Shown here: positions 12,401 through 23,068 of the stretch, one piece after another
Layout: the number at the start of each line of letters is the position of its first letter
Numbering within the stretch: position 1 is the stretch's first letter
Assembly: GCF_052857255.1 (NCBI RefSeq)
Contig: NC_135506.1
Location: 78,166,324 to 78,230,323, forward strand
Direction: 5' to 3'
Origin: Amblyomma americanum
Taxonomy: Eukaryota > Arthropoda > Arachnida > Ixodida > Ixodidae
Length of the DNA: 64,000 nucleotides
The notes under the pieces: model-generated
The model's database searches: none
What the model saw: only the letters and a program-made list of their open reading frames with translations
What the model was told of the DNA's origin: nothing
Translations under genes and position numbers: made by a program

Positions 12401-13029
12401 CAGAAACTCGAGCCATTGGTTGGCTCGTTCGTCTGCTACGGTAGTTGTGGCAACAGCTGATATTCAGGCCTGGCCGCTTCGAAGCAGGCGTGTTGGGCTG
12501 CCTACGCCAATTGACCACAGCTTCCGCGCTGATGTCTCCATGTTGGCTTGCTGACACTCCGTTATCTGTCAGCCGTTGTAGGCGTCCAGGCCTCAGCACA
12601 GCACCTAAATATGGCTGTTGAATGTAAGGAAATATGGGGAAAAGGAAACCGTACACATCAGTACATAGAGTTTCCTGTTATAATCATGACGTTTCGGAAA
12701 AACAATGAACGCTTCATTCACTTTCACACGAGCCTCATGGTTTATTAATTGACATCTATCTCTTTGCATTGACATTAAAGGCTTGATAAGGCTTGTTAAC
12801 TAGGAGTCGTGATTGTTTCATCACGTTTGCGGCCGCGTATAATGGAGGGTGGAACAGCTGGGCGTTCAGAAATTAGGTGCGCTAACCTGCTTTCTAATCC
12901 CACGGCCCATGCCTGAGAAGCGGGCCTGGCTAGCCAGACCGTTAAAAGACCGCTTGGTGTCTGCCACCGCTGGGGTCCTGGACAATGAACTCAATCGGGT
13001 GCTTCGGATGACATTTTTACGAAATAAAG
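9494..13029. other. No recognisable gene
   Basis: Long ORFs at 10070-10612 and 10698-11141 (plus) show no domain, no biased codon use and no splice context, and I do not accept them as genes. No RNA gene or known repeat was seen in this 3.5 kb. Confidence 0.45.
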
Positions 13030-13140
13030 GAACTTTTTTGCGGCGTCATATATGTGACCGTTGTTAAAAGCTAGATCGCTAAGAGGTATGTGAATCTCAT
13101 CGCTGCTCATCGGTGGCCCTAATTCGTGCGCCCAAACTTG
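13030..13140 (+). repeat. Dispersed repeat, copy 1
   Basis: Contains gcgtcatatatgtgaccgt, ttaaaagctagatcgctaag and gtgtgaatctcat-like sequence, which recur about 600 bases downstream (13618-13770). The segment catatatgggaccatcgttaa in copy 2 resembles the SINE subfamily B tail, so this may be SINE-derived. Confidence 0.5.
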
Positions 13141-13439
13141 GGGCCCCCACTGCTCTAAACACTTGGTTACGTTTCAGCAAATCTGGTATATTTTAGAGTA
13201 CGCTCACGAATGTGGAATTCAGCACAGATTGAAACAGCGTTATACAAGTGTCGTTCGTCCGATATAGTGAATGCGGTTGAGCCATGATAACATCTTTCAG
13301 CGCTTGCCAAAATGTCCTGCCATACCACCCAAGGCAATCGCGTTTTCTGAATTCGAAAACATGATATGGTTATCACCAACGGCCGACTACAATTTTGCAT
13401 TTGAAACAAGGCTCCTAATTTTTATCCTTAAAAAGTTAA

Positions 13440-13595
13440 CTATTAGAAATTAAGTAGCCGCTTTGGGTTAGTCAGTTTAGCGTTAGGCTTCTGGTCTCAA
13501 AGTCGCGCATTCAGTCCAGGCTGCGGCGGCCGTATTTATCCGGAGGCGAAATGCGAAAATCACCGTGCTGTTTGATGTAAGGCTACGTTGAAGAC
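13440..13595 (+). mobile_element. Degenerate tRNA-derived SINE head
   Basis: Weak A box and B box remnants (gggttagtcagtttagcgtt, cattcagtccaggctgcgg) are followed by the diagnostic body segment atccggaggcgaaatgcgaa. The 3' half is replaced by the repeat at 13618. Confidence 0.45.
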
Positions 13596-13617
13596 TCAAG
13601 GTGGCCTATCAAGGTGT

Positions 13618-13770
13618 GCCATTAAGCCTTGCAGCGTCATATATGTGATCGTCGTTAACAGCCAGAAAAAAAGCCATTCACTACGCCGTCCCTCATATAT
13701 GGGACCATCGTTAAAAGCCAGATCGCTGAGAGGTGTGTGAATCTCATCTTTGCGCATGGTGGCCCTAAGC
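13618..13770 (+). repeat. Dispersed repeat, copy 2
   Basis: A direct repeat of 13030-13140 with an internal partial duplication: the catatatg(t/g)gacc unit occurs twice, at about 13630 and 13697. It is followed by cgctgagaggtgtgtgaatc and gtggccctaagc. Confidence 0.5.
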
Positions 13771-14325
13771 CGGGCCCTGAAATTTGGATGCGGTATATTT
13801 GCGAGGTAGAGCTGGCATATTTCGCAGCTTAAGCCGTCAGAAAACATCTTATTAGAAAGTAGAAAACCTTCCAAGCTTAAAAGACATCTCTTTTCTGATG
13901 TGCGCCAACACTGGTAATTAAACGCGGCAGAATCCATCTCGCTAAGCCTATTTACAAAAATGTCGGTTCACCTTCACTTGAACAGGTATAATTAGCCTAA
14001 GTGTCAAAAATTTCCATGAAAACTTGGCGACTGAATCTCGAAAATGTGCTTTCAGAATATTTTAGCACTGTATAACAGCCGGAAGCGACGATTGTGCTGC
14101 AATCAAGCACCGCTGGGCTAGCACGCTTAGATATTTGTTGGGCATGACTCACCGCAACGTCTGTCGCAGAGTAGCAGGTGCAGCAGCTGGTCCGCTTCCA
14201 TTCCAGTAATCGTAGTACTGTAGCTTGCAGAGCGCCGGCAACGGCGTGCGCTGGGCGCCGTGAAGGTGCTTTGAGTGGCTGTCGCAACTACCCGATATAA
14301 CTTGTAGTTCCTGCTTCTGGTACCG

Positions 14326-14560
14326 CTACGTTAAGACGGCAATCGGCGGTTGAGTTTCGCTTGCTTCTGGGACGTCTTGTAGCCGGTGGCTGTCTTGACA
14401 GATGTTCTGGCCATTGAAGACAGCAATCTGTATGCGATGCGTGGCTGTGACTGTTGACACTGCGTTCTGAATTCTCAACGTGACGGCAGCAATTGGCGCA
14501 GCTATGAGGAATAGAAGGGGTAGCACATTGAAAGCTCCAAGAGCGAGGCATTGAGTCACG
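14326..14560 (-). CDS. Hydrophobic LLFLI segment followed by Thr-containing stretch
   Basis: Unrecognised. In one minus frame NVLPLLFLIAAPIAAVTLR is followed by STVTATHRIQIAV and a polar tail. About 70 bases around the hydrophobic segment align by eye with 6311-6375. A second minus frame (14288-14617) is open over the same DNA, with His/Ser/Cys-rich content. ATG at 14559 precedes the hydrophobic segment by about 13 codons, compatible with a short signal peptide. Confidence 0.3.
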
Positions 14561-14680
14561 ATAGTGTTGGTCGTGAAAGCAGGCCAGAGGCAGCAAGTGC
14601 TGGTCTGAAAGTTTCAATGGTTGTGGTACGTGGTTGCTCTATGGTTGGTTTGTGCTACGTGCTATGGCGGTTCTCTGCTA

Positions 14681-14980
14681 TTACCCTTTGAGCGTTGACC
14701 GTTGCTGTACTTGTGTGACTGCTAAACTGTAGAGATCGTGAAAGCTGTCCAGGTTATGACGCTGAGAAACGCGGAGGACGAATTTGTCTCTATCTCCGGC
14801 TGTGTTGTATGTGCTGTGGTCTGTGTTTGGAACGTTGCGTCGTGAGGCATGAGCATTAGAAGTGCCACCGTCCTCTTCTAGATATCGGCCCGCATGAGGA
14901 GGGGCAGCAGGACCTGATTGGACGTGATTCACAAGAATCTGCCCCGCGGCGAGTTTTGGACGATGCTGACGAAGTGACAA
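14681..14980 (-). CDS. Tandem hydrophobic-motif DNA and Thr-rich stretch
   Basis: Two copies of the motif DNA (plus-strand form gcatgaggagg at 14891 and gcatgagcatt at 14848) lie about 45 bases apart on the minus strand. In the frame encoding VALLMLMPHDATF the next residues are TQTTAHTTQPEIET. The longest open frame here (14681-14980) is a different one, so the copies look frameshifted relative to each other. Confidence 0.25.
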   Translation of the reverse strand: MSLRQHRPKLAAGQILVNHVQSGPAAPPHAGRYLEEDGGTSNAHASRRNVPNTDHSTYNTAGDRDKFVLRVSQRHNLDSFHDLYSLAVTQVQQRSTLKG

Positions 14981-15135
14981 AACGGTTACGGTACTGTAAA
15001 TAATGAATCCTTGGTGGCGTTATTAATGTTCATATCTTACGGCTCATAAAGTTACGCCTTCACTTGAAAAAGAGGCATTAGAGTTTGCGTCACGGTTAGT
15101 GCGGTTGCCGGTGAACTCGGGATTGAACACTGACT

Positions 15136-15580
15136 CTATGTGGCTGTCGTTTTGGGTGATGTTCGTGCGGTTGTGACATTTGTTCTATGTAGATTTGTGG
15201 TGCTGACACTTCTGCAACAGTGATTAAACAGGCTGGGGCTGTCGTGGATGGCATGGATTAGTGCTCTGAATGTAGAAGTGCGGTGGTTAGAGCGTGTTGT
15301 CAGCGTTGCTTGCTGGTATCTTGTAGCATGGGTGGTTGTGGTTGGATAGGTGCCCTGTTGTGGTATGCCAGAGGTGCAGTAGTGTAGTGCTGTAGCGAAG
15401 CTGCTCCATTGTTCGGTGTTGTCTGTTGTGCGTGTGGATCTGTGTGTGTCCATGAGGCTCCACGAATGAGCAGAAGCAGCCGCGCGTGTCGCGCAGTGAG
15501 GCCACCGCACTGCCTGCTGTCGGCATGAGGAAAATTAATAGTGCCGGGACGGACGCCCTGCACCGGAAGTCCCGCAACTT
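15136..15580 (-). CDS. Hydrophobic LLIFLM segment followed by Thr-rich stretch
   Basis: Minus frame 15287-15577 begins at an ATG and reads SVPALLIFLMPTAGSAVASL, an acceptable signal-peptide core with small residues at a possible cleavage site. A neighbouring frame (15136-15510) carries the Thr-rich part (YPTTTTHATRYQQATLTTRS) and ends TTAT-stop. Joining the two would need a frameshift or small intron. No family recognised. Confidence 0.3.
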
Positions 15581-16018
15581 CTACAGACACCTTGCGCTCT
15601 GCACACAAAGCTGTGGGCAGTCAGCGGAGGGGGATAGCTGTGGCTCCACAAGCAGATTCACGTCACCAGCGGATTCCGGCTTGTGTTGTATCAGGCGTTG
15701 GCGCAGCCGCAGCAGGCTAAACTTCGAAGCGGGGGTGGTACCGAAATCTGAAAAATTTTTTGGAGTCCTCGAAACGCTGGGTAGATAGATCATAGTTCTT
15801 TCACTATACGAAACGTGACAAGGCATGATATCAATTACTGTGGTGTTCGATAAGTGGTGCGTTGGCGTAGTGGTGCTATTCGGGAGAAAGTGAAAGGAGC
15901 CAGCAGCACCGTATCTGCTGAAGTCAGAGCTGGAGCCCGGGGCACCACGCGGCAAGGGGAAATAATTATGAGGAAGAGTGAAAATTAAGGAAGACAGGAG
16001 CCTATGAGAGGGAACCAT
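15581..16018 (-). CDS. Hypothetical ORF, 145 codons
   Basis: Unrecognised. Ser/Thr-rich in the middle (FLPNSTTTPTHHLSNTT, with two N-glycosylation sequons) and Cys-containing at the end (DCPQLCVQSARC). It stops immediately upstream, on the minus strand, of the hydrophobic segment at 15511-15550. Composition suggests a secreted protein or exon. No splice evidence was sought beyond motifs. Confidence 0.25.
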   Translation of the reverse strand: MVPSHRLLSSLIFTLPHNYFPLPRGAPGSSSDFSRYGAAGSFHFLPNSTTTPTHHLSNTTVIDIMPCHVSYSERTMIYLPSVSRTPKNFSDFGTTPASKFSLLRLRQRLIQHKPESAGDVNLLVEPQLSPSADCPQLCVQSARCL

Positions 16019-16331
16019 CTACAATACTACATACATCAACTTCCGATACTACATGTATCAACTTCCGTTCACGCGCTGTATATCCAGAAAACACTGCTTC
16101 ACATTGCCGTCTTAAAGCCTCGAACCGAAATAGAGACCGAAGTGGGAACGCATCCAATGCGCATTTTGTCTAACCACGCTTAAATCGTCTTTGTTGTCTT
16201 ATATAATGAGAGTTGTCTCCTTCGACGACGTGGTTCCAGAACAGAAGTCTGAACAGTGCATCGCTCCACATTCTTGGGGTTTTATGCTGAAACGGACTGC
16301 TCGACGCAGCTGGATTTCAGATTTACTCACC

Positions 16332-16922
16332 TTACTCTCTTCCCCCGCAGCAAAGGCAAGCCGTGATGATGGAAGGCATGTCGACGCTGAGTAGATTGTG
16401 TGTCCATTGCTGGATTGCGCTGTAGCTGCCGAGGCGCGAACATGATCGCCATTGAGTGTCCTGGCAAGTTGCGGTAGGATAGAAGTTCTTGTTGTTGGCC
16501 GGAGTTGCTTTTGTTGTTGTGCTTACTCGTGCTTTTTGCACATTGTGGCTGAGGTGTTTGCGAATGCGTCCGTAGTTGAGGTGCTTGCGTTTCGTCTTTC
16601 TGTATTTGTTACAGTTGCAGCTATGGCGTTGTGGTTTTTCAAGGCTGTTGTTGCTCAGATGTTCACGGTAACGGGGGAAAGATTTCTTGAGGAATCCTCG
16701 AATGCTGTGTTTTCTGTTTCGTGCTCCGTTGCTATGGTCGTAGGGTGTCATTGGCGTCTTGCGGGACTTGTGGGAGTGGTTCTTGTTTAGGGGAATGTAG
16801 GTGGTCATGGAATAACGAGCATGAGGAATAACACGAGCGCCGCCGCCCGCTGAATAGCCAGCAAGGATGATGTCGCGGCTCGCCGCTGTCACGACGTACA
16901 GGTCGAATGCTGTCTTCGTCAA
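16332..16922 (-). CDS. Hypothetical ORF, 196 codons, overlapping a hydrophobic motif copy
   Basis: The longest minus ORF in the first 20 kb. It is Lys/His/Asn-rich with a cysteine-containing end (ITACLCCGG). The hydrophobic motif lies in another frame (AAALVLFLMLVIP, 16812-16850), where a stop follows at once. The alternate frame downstream is Thr-rich (NAIAATVTNTERRNASTSTT). The region therefore has the same hydrophobic-then-Thr order as the other copies, but the true frame is unclear. Confidence 0.25.
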   Translation of the reverse strand: MTKTAFDLYVVTAASRDIILAGYSAGGGARVIPHARYSMTTYIPLNKNHSHKSRKTPMTPYDHSNGARNRKHSIRGFLKKSFPRYREHLSNNSLEKPQRHSCNCNKYRKTKRKHLNYGRIRKHLSHNVQKARVSTTTKATPANNKNFYPTATCQDTQWRSCSRLGSYSAIQQWTHNLLSVDMPSIITACLCCGGRE

Positions 16923-17149
16923 GAACCCTCGCTGGAAACTATTTGGGTGCTGTGACGCGGTATATTCCGGATGTACAAGAATGCTCCAGTGCTGACTGAC
17001 TGCTCATGTGCCTGGTGTTATCAGAGTTCAGAGATGTTAAGCAACGCCGAGGGTACACGTGTCGGCAGCACGGGTAGTGGGACAGCCTGCAGCGAAGAAT
17101 GCATTGCACCGATACAGACATACCCAACAAATCTGGACGAAAGCATTTT

Positions 17150-17340
17150 TTGAGCGGGAAACCTTTTCGGAACTCAATTTTTTTCATCTAATGCAAGATT
17201 TCGCTATAACAATCAATATATCCGCACATCACCAATCGGCAGGCAGATTTTTCTATCGTCCAAACCTGCGCCCATTGCTTTACAATGGCAGTCAGTTTCG
17301 AACAGTTAAGACTGCCAGAGTAAAGCAATGGGGGCAGCTT
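17150..17340. repeat. Dispersed element copy with strong hairpin
   Basis: Shares tataacaatcaatatatccg and the following Cys/Gly-rich stretch with 17600, 28540 and 32400. Inside it, arms 17271-17293 and 17310-17332 are nearly complementary (23 bp, one or two mismatches, 16-base loop). Confidence 0.5.
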
Positions 17341-17564
17341 TTGACGAAAGCAAAAATATTCCAGCCGATTAGTGATGTATGGTTATATGTGTTAATGATA
17401 TATTGCAGACTTTGGTACATATCATAATAATGGATCACTACCTTCAATATTTTCTTAAAAATATTTAACACTTTTCATATTTTCAAATTTTTTGCTCGAA
17501 ATATTTGGACATGAGATTTGACTAACCCAGCAGCTCTGAAAAAAAAAGCATTTATGAACGGGAA

Positions 17565-17768
17565 ACCAGTTGTGAAAACGATTTTTTCATATATTCTAAA
17601 GATGTCACTCTAGCAATCAACATATCTGCCGATCACCCGACGGCAGTCTGGAATTTTTTTTTTCCTGTTAACGCTCTTTTATCGTCAAAAGCGTTCCTCA
17701 TCAGTTTTTTATGGGAGTCTTAACTGGTTTATGCTTTATGGGAGTTTAACGTCCCAAAGCGACTCAAA
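17565..17768. repeat. Second copy of the dispersed element, with reversed SINE B tail
   Basis: Contains ctagcaatcaacatatctgc, cgtcaaaagcgttcctcatc and tatgggagtcttaactgg as in the copies at 17.2, 28.5 and 32.4 kb. It ends in gtttaacgtcccaaagcgac (about 17744-17763), which is the reverse complement of the SINE subfamily B tail. Confidence 0.5.
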
Positions 17769-17779
17769 AGTATCTTAAT

Positions 17780-18849
17780 ATTTCAATTTTCTAAATGTTT
17801 GGTCCGAAATTGCCGGGCATGAATGCAAACGCCTGTGTTGAGCGGTAGTTGAGTGTTTGAGGCTTCGGAGCAGGTTATAGCCAAGAAAACAGCGCACAGG
17901 AGCTCAAGCACGGCTTCTGCATAAATTCAGTGATAATAGCCGAGGCCACTGAATATATAGCACGTCTTCAGATTCTAACGGCACACACGACAGTTGGCTT
18001 GAGGTGGGCAAATCGTGTATGGGAAATGACCGAAGACTGTTGAGAAGAAACGGCTAAAACAAAATGAAAAATGTTCAGCAAGAAAGCGAAACTTCCAAAA
18101 AGGCAAAAAGAGACAGCTGCGTTTTAGGTTATGACAATTCTCTCCGGCGCAGTTTACTCATGGCCATATGTCCCTCAAAATACTAATGTTAGAATATATT
18201 GCAAAGAGCATTCATTTAAAACGTTTATTAATGAAACATGCGAGTGAGTGTTTCAGTAAATTTGCCTGTTCCGGTACCACCACGCACGATTAAGAAAAAA
18301 CATTGTTGCTGCACTCAACGTACATCTCGTCCCATGCCAACAGATGTAATAGTTCATACCGTTGGATGCCACGCTTGTTGCGACGAAGCAAGCCTCATTG
18401 GTTCCGCCTCGACAACTGCATGCCTGCACACCTGCGTTGTCATAGTTGTCACATTAGTCATGGTAGTAGTGGTACTGCGGTGTCTTTAACCGTAAAACCG
18501 CAAGTAATCGTTGTGAGGGACTACTTATCGACGCCCTAGCTAATTGAATCTGTGAAGACTGGCCTATGTGGTGCGGATTTGGGCTTTTGCGTGCTCATTG
18601 AAGACTGCGGGTTATGAAGCATGTTATACTCAGGGGCCGGGCAGTAATTAGGAGCAACGTTACTTTATTGAGACTGAGAGTAATAAAAAGTTAACTATTG
18701 CATATAAGAAAACCACCCTACTAGTTAGCCTGTCCTTACCGTATTAAAATGCGCTACCCATTGACGATGCTATATCGAAACAATCGCGCTACTAACACAA
18801 ACAAAAATCGTATTTTTTAAAAACTGCAAAACATCTTAGGTGAAACACC
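17780..18849. other. No recognisable gene; short Thr-rich stretch
   Basis: On the minus strand at about 18433-18480 a 48-base stretch reads TTTTMTNVTTMTTQ between a possible acceptor (ACACCGCAG) and donor (CAG/GTGTGC). It is too short to be more than suggestive. Otherwise nothing recognised. Confidence 0.35.
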
Positions 18850-18852
18850 CGG

Positions 18853-19250
18853 TATATACCCTTCATTGACTACAAGACGGCATTCTACTCGGTTGAAACG
18901 TCCGCAGTGATGCAGGCGTTGTTCAATCACGGTGTAGAAGGCACATGCAAATGTAGGGAGAAATATTCATAGGGGTTGAACGGCGGTCATATTCATTCAA
19001 AAAAGGGAAGTGATCAAACACCGATCAGGAAAGGTGTCCGACTAGGAGACAGGATCTTGCCGCTACTGTTATCCGCGTGTTTGTAGGAGGTATTCAGAAA
19101 AGTGAATAAGGAAGTGCTGAGGATAGAAGATAACGGAGAACAGAGTAGTAATCTAAGATTAGCTGATGAAATCGCTTACCTACTTCCTAAGGGGACGAAA
19201 TTCTAAGCGCAGGACAGTACAAGGTTAATTGGAGGGTTATGGGAGAGGTT
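18853..19250 (+). mobile_element. RTE-clade LINE reverse transcriptase relic
   Basis: Frameshifted plus-strand translations reproduce conserved reverse transcriptase blocks in order. These are IDYKTAFYSVETSAVMQAL, then GVRQGDRILPLLLSACL with EVFRKVNKE, then SNLRLADEIAYL (the FADD catalytic block, here changed to LADE). The order and wording fit RTE/Bov-B type elements. It is a broken, inactive fragment of about 0.4 kb. Confidence 0.8.
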
Positions 19251-19614
19251 TTTTTCCTTTAGAGCATCTGTCAGGCTAATAATGAATTCGCCGCGGGAAT
19301 ATTCCAATCATACACCGGCGCACCCATATCACGATGTCTAGCGATTTATGTGCCGAATTGGCCCCATCTTCATTTTTTTCCCACAGCCCAGTAAATTGGC
19401 CTTCGTCATTCGTCGTTTTTTACTCTACTAACTGCAGTCGCTGAAAAACAAACGGTGATGCACTTCTAAAGCTTTCTTTCGTATTAACTGGGAGATGTCG
19501 GATGAGAATCTGGGAGAGCTCGCAGAGCATGAAAGCACGTGTACCATGTTACAAAACGACGCCCGAGCTGTGCTAATATTTTGTGCCGTGATTTGTGGAA
19601 TAACTTCCGAGCGT

Positions 19615-19872
19615 TACCGCAGCGGTGGCGAAGTGGTTGAGCATCCGCCTCGCATGCGGAAGGTGCGGGGTTCGATCCCCAGTGCCGCCGGGTACCCACC
19701 GGTGACACAATGGGTACAAGCTTTCCCCTGGTCTGGTGTTCGGATTATTTTAGGGTGAAATGCTTGGGAAATGGGTCTTCAACCCCTCCTTGAGAATTTG
19801 AAAAAATACCTTGTGCCATGGCGCTCTTTGGCCATAGATGCCCTTGCGCCATAAAAATCCATCATCATCATC
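19615..19872 (+). mobile_element. tRNA-Ala-like SINE with perfect target-site duplication
   Basis: The head has an A box (tggcgaagtgg), an anticodon-arm-like stem (ccgc/gcgg) whose loop reads CTCGCAT (CGC, Ala-like) and a B box (ggttcgatcccc). An unrelated body follows, ending in a catcatcatc tail. The 13-base sequence aacttccgagcgt occurs on both sides (19602-19614 and 19873-19885). The acceptor stem pairs poorly, so it is a SINE and not a working tRNA gene. An ATC-type tail fits mobilisation by RTE elements, a relic of which lies 400 bases upstream. Confidence 0.85.
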
Positions 19873-19987
19873 AACTTCCGAGCGTCAAAAAAAGTGATTT
19901 TCGTGGTATCCCGGTAAAATACAAACTATAAATCTCGAACTCAAAATCTGCCGTTTTCTTTTGACGCCGGAGACCTACGTAAACGTC

Positions 19988-20138
19988 TTTAGGTCAAAGT
20001 CCTCATGATGAAGGCCTTGAGGGTCAAGGCCTTCATGGTAAATGCCTTTTGTTGAAGGTCTATAGGTTTACGGCGTTTAGGCAAAAGGCTTGTGGTAAAG
20101 GCATTCAGGTCATGGGCGTTTTTTGGTTAATACCTTTT
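19988..20138 (+). repeat. Diverged 14-15 bp minisatellite
   Basis: About ten degenerate units resembling tcaaggccttcatgg, for example tgaaggccttgaggg, taaaggcattcagg and caaaaggcttgtgg. Confidence 0.65.
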
Positions 20139-22206
20139 AAGTGATTCCTGTTCTCCTATTGCATTTTGTGGCGCGCTAGCCCACTAGGTGGGTAGAATAG
20201 CATCAATAAAATGACTGGTGTTGTAATGACGCAATACGTCACGCCAATTTCTCTTACACGAGATATTCACCTATGTCACAGCACCACCCATTTTATGGTT
20301 TTAGCAGAGTTCTTTCGATTGGAATCACAGTACTAGAGGTCACGAAGCTGGGCCTGGTGGTCGCGTAGAGAGCGGAGTTCTTGGCCGCATTGTTTGGTCA
20401 AGGTTGGAGTACCGTGATATCGTTCGCAGCGCCTGTCATAAAAGAAGGAAACAAAAACTAAGCGACGACATTTTTTAAGATCTCCCAAAGCGCACGTTAT
20501 GGGCTCGCATGGCCATATCGCCAAATCCTATAGAGCTTGCTGTGGCAATGGAACCAATGGTGCCGAACTCGGAAATGCGGCCATCAAGCGAGGCTGGTGA
20601 CGTGCCGTCAGAACCACTCCTCCAAATTTTCTGTCTTCATCAATGTCTGAAGCGATGCCAAAGCTCTCATGTCAAAGGGCTTGAGATAATGGTAGACGTG
20701 GAACGTACGGCGTGACGTTACTTAAACCAGCGACGAAAAGCGGACAAAAAATGGAAAGACGATTACGAGAGCCAGTAATACGAACTTTGAGCGCAGCTCT
20801 CCACACGCCACCTGCTCCAGCTGGCAGATGAAGTGGTACGCTGCTAGCTACCCTCCGAGTTCTTCCCAAGGCAGCCACCTTCCAGTTGTCCATACCTCCG
20901 CTCTGGATATGGCAGGTGGCATTTATCTCTGCTACTACCTGCCAACACGCCCCCTGTCGCACACCTGCGGACGCCACCTTTCAAGTGGAATGTTACACCG
21001 ACTACGCCAACGACGAGGACTCCTCAAATGGGATTCTAAGACCTACGCTCGAAGGACAAATGGAATCAGTGGCAAGTCCGCATTCGCTTCGTCAAATGCT
21101 GATGATTCATTGCGGGAGGATTGACGTGATTGTCTGAGTAACTTTTGCTCGGTCAGGATGAGAGATTTGCTGGGAAAACGAGCGTGTCGAGCCGAGGCCC
21201 AACTGCGGCGAGCCAGAAACCCTGCAGCGGTGGGGTGGGGCCCGAAACGGGGTCGATGTTTTCGAGCTGTGCCGCTATTTCAGAGGGCAGAGCTTCGGTA
21301 GAGGACATCCCTGGGTCGCCGTTGGCGAAAGCTTCACTACACCCTTCCGTAGCTCGCTCGGCGTTTTACATATGCCCCTGAGCCAAGTAGCCGATGTGGT
21401 GGCAGTATTCCCGAATACGTTCACCAAAATTTTGAGCAACCGTTCGTCGCATAGCATTCTGGATGGTGTCATGGCATTTCTATTTGCAGATAGCTTACAT
21501 GTTTAGTCAAGTTGGAGGCTAGCTTGCGACTGGGGTTCTGACCAATGAAATATCCACCTTCATTAGCATGGTTTTTGAAACCTGAGACAGGAGTTCGTAC
21601 CAGTGGCACCTTCAGCTGCATGCTTTAGGGCGCGGTTGAGGTGTCCATCGATATGTCGAGGTCTGAGAGCTACAGCGTCCTTCCCTGTCCTCAAAAACTT
21701 TCCTTGCCCTCGAAACAGACGTTCCCACATTTCTCCACGTAAAGTGTCCTCAGAATTGTTTTAAGCTCCATGCGGAATAGCGTTTAGGTGTGGGTGACCG
21801 CCTGCGCGCTAGAAATAAACGCGAGTTTGGGTAATGCACGCGGAGGTGAATTTGGAATCAAAGAAACGCGCAGGGATGAAAGCTATGTAAGCGCTTGCTC
21901 GACCATAGAGCGTTTCATGTTTTATCCTGCCTCGGAAAGGGAGAAGGCAATGCGAATTGTGTGGTTTAACATCGCGAAGCGACCCAAAGGCTATCATGAT
22001 GGATGCAGCAGTGGAGTCATCCTGATTAATTTATATAACGCGCAGTTCTCCAACGTCCCCTGACGTCGCACAACACACTGGGGCCTTTTGCGTTTCGCCT
22101 GCATCCAAACTCCGCTTACAGCTTTGCGGCGATATTTGCTGGCAGTGTATTCAAATAATGGTGTATGGCCGCTTCTTATCACCTTTAGAGAAGGAATTCT
22201 ACAGCG
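20139..22206. other. No recognisable gene
   Basis: Several overlapping plus ORFs (20509-20715, 20828-21137, 21145-21381) have moderate protein-like composition but no domain I recognise. Around 21600-21680 is a stretch resembling the LINE/SINE 3' tail (cgcggttgaggtgtccatcg). Confidence 0.4.
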
Positions 22207-22376
22207 GATGGCACCCGACACGGTGGCTAAGTGGTAGCCGGAGTACCCGGGTTCGAATCTAATCGAGGTGGCCGCGTTTCGATGGAGACCAAACGCAAAA
22301 GGTGTCCGTGTGCTGTGCGATTGTCAGTGCACGTTGAAGTGCAACACATGGTCGAAAATATTCCGGAGACAATCAC
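22207..22376 (+). mobile_element. SINE subfamily A, anticodon arm deleted
   Basis: A box (gtggctaagtgg) and B box (gggttcgaatc) are separated by only about 14 bases, so the anticodon arm is missing. Body follows (tgtgctgtgcga, cagtgcacgtt), truncated before the 3' tail. Confidence 0.8.
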
Positions 22377-22381
22377 TGACA

Positions 22382-22692
22382 CCTATCGTGGTGACTCAGT
22401 GGTTAGTGCACTCGGTTGCCGATCCCGAGTACCCGGGTTCAAACCTGACTACGGCGGCCACGTTCCCATGGAGGCGAAACGGAAAAGGTGGCCGAGTGTG
22501 GTGCGATGCCTGTGCATATATTGGTTCCCCAGAGGGTCAAAATTATTCCCGAGCCTTCCACTACGGCACCTCTTTCTCTATCTCTCAGCCCCTCCTTTAC
22601 TGTTTCCCTTACGGTGCGGTTCAGGTGTCCGATGTTTCGTGAGACAGATACTGCGCCATCTCCTTTCCTCAAAAACAATTTTCAATTTTTCA
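22382..22692 (+). mobile_element. SINE subfamily A, near full length
   Basis: Complete tRNA-like head (gtgactcagtggttagtgca; gggttcaaacc), diverged core, and full subfamily A tail ending gagacagatactgcgccat plus an A/T-rich end. It lies in tandem behind the truncated copy at 22207. Confidence 0.85.
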
Positions 22693-22695
22693 AGA

Positions 22696-22768
22696 AAGGG
22701 AATGGCGCCCGTGTGCTCTACGATGTCAATGCGCGTTAGGTCCCCAGGTGGTCGAAATTACTCAATCG
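22696..22768 (+). mobile_element. SINE core fragment
   Basis: About 70 bases of the SINE core only (gcccgtgtgctctacgatg, ccccaggtggtcgaaatta), without head or tail. Confidence 0.7.
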
Positions 22769-22789
22769 AAAGCTTTATTGGCCGCAAAC

Positions 22790-23068
22790 TCGCGATTTCG
22801 CCGTGGCGGTAGTCCATCGAGGCACGTGACGTCACAACGCGCACCTCGCCGCGGAAGGTTACTGTGCTTCGCGCGCTCGCCGCGCCATCCGGCACGACGT
22901 CACACCACGCCACTCGCCGCGGCCGACATTTGGTAGGAGGTGACATGGCGTTCCTCGTCGTTGCGCTTGCCTCCGCTCGATTCGACAGCTGCGTCGCATG
23001 TGTGATAAGATGTCAGAGGATTCAAAAAGAGAGCTGGCGTGCGCTGCAACCACAGTTGAGGTGACAGT
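22790..23068 (+). promoter_or_regulatory. GC-rich 5' flank of the STPR-like ORF
   Basis: CpG-rich block with two TGACGTCA-type sites (cacgtgacgtcacaac at about 22823 and cacgacgtcacacc at about 22893), an E-box-like cacgtg, and repeated ctcgccgcgg. It sits directly upstream of the ORF at 23069. A promoter or 5' UTR role is inferred from position and composition. Similar cgtgacgtcacgc sequence occurs near 62920. Confidence 0.35.

Noticed and set aside
19615..19690. tRNA-Ala(CGC) gene
   Set aside because: A and B boxes and an anticodon-like loop are present, but the acceptor stem pairs poorly and the unit continues into a SINE body with target duplications.
22231..22812. 193-codon plus-strand ORF
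   Set aside because: It runs through three adjoining SINE copies. The same peptide pieces recur wherever subfamily A occurs.
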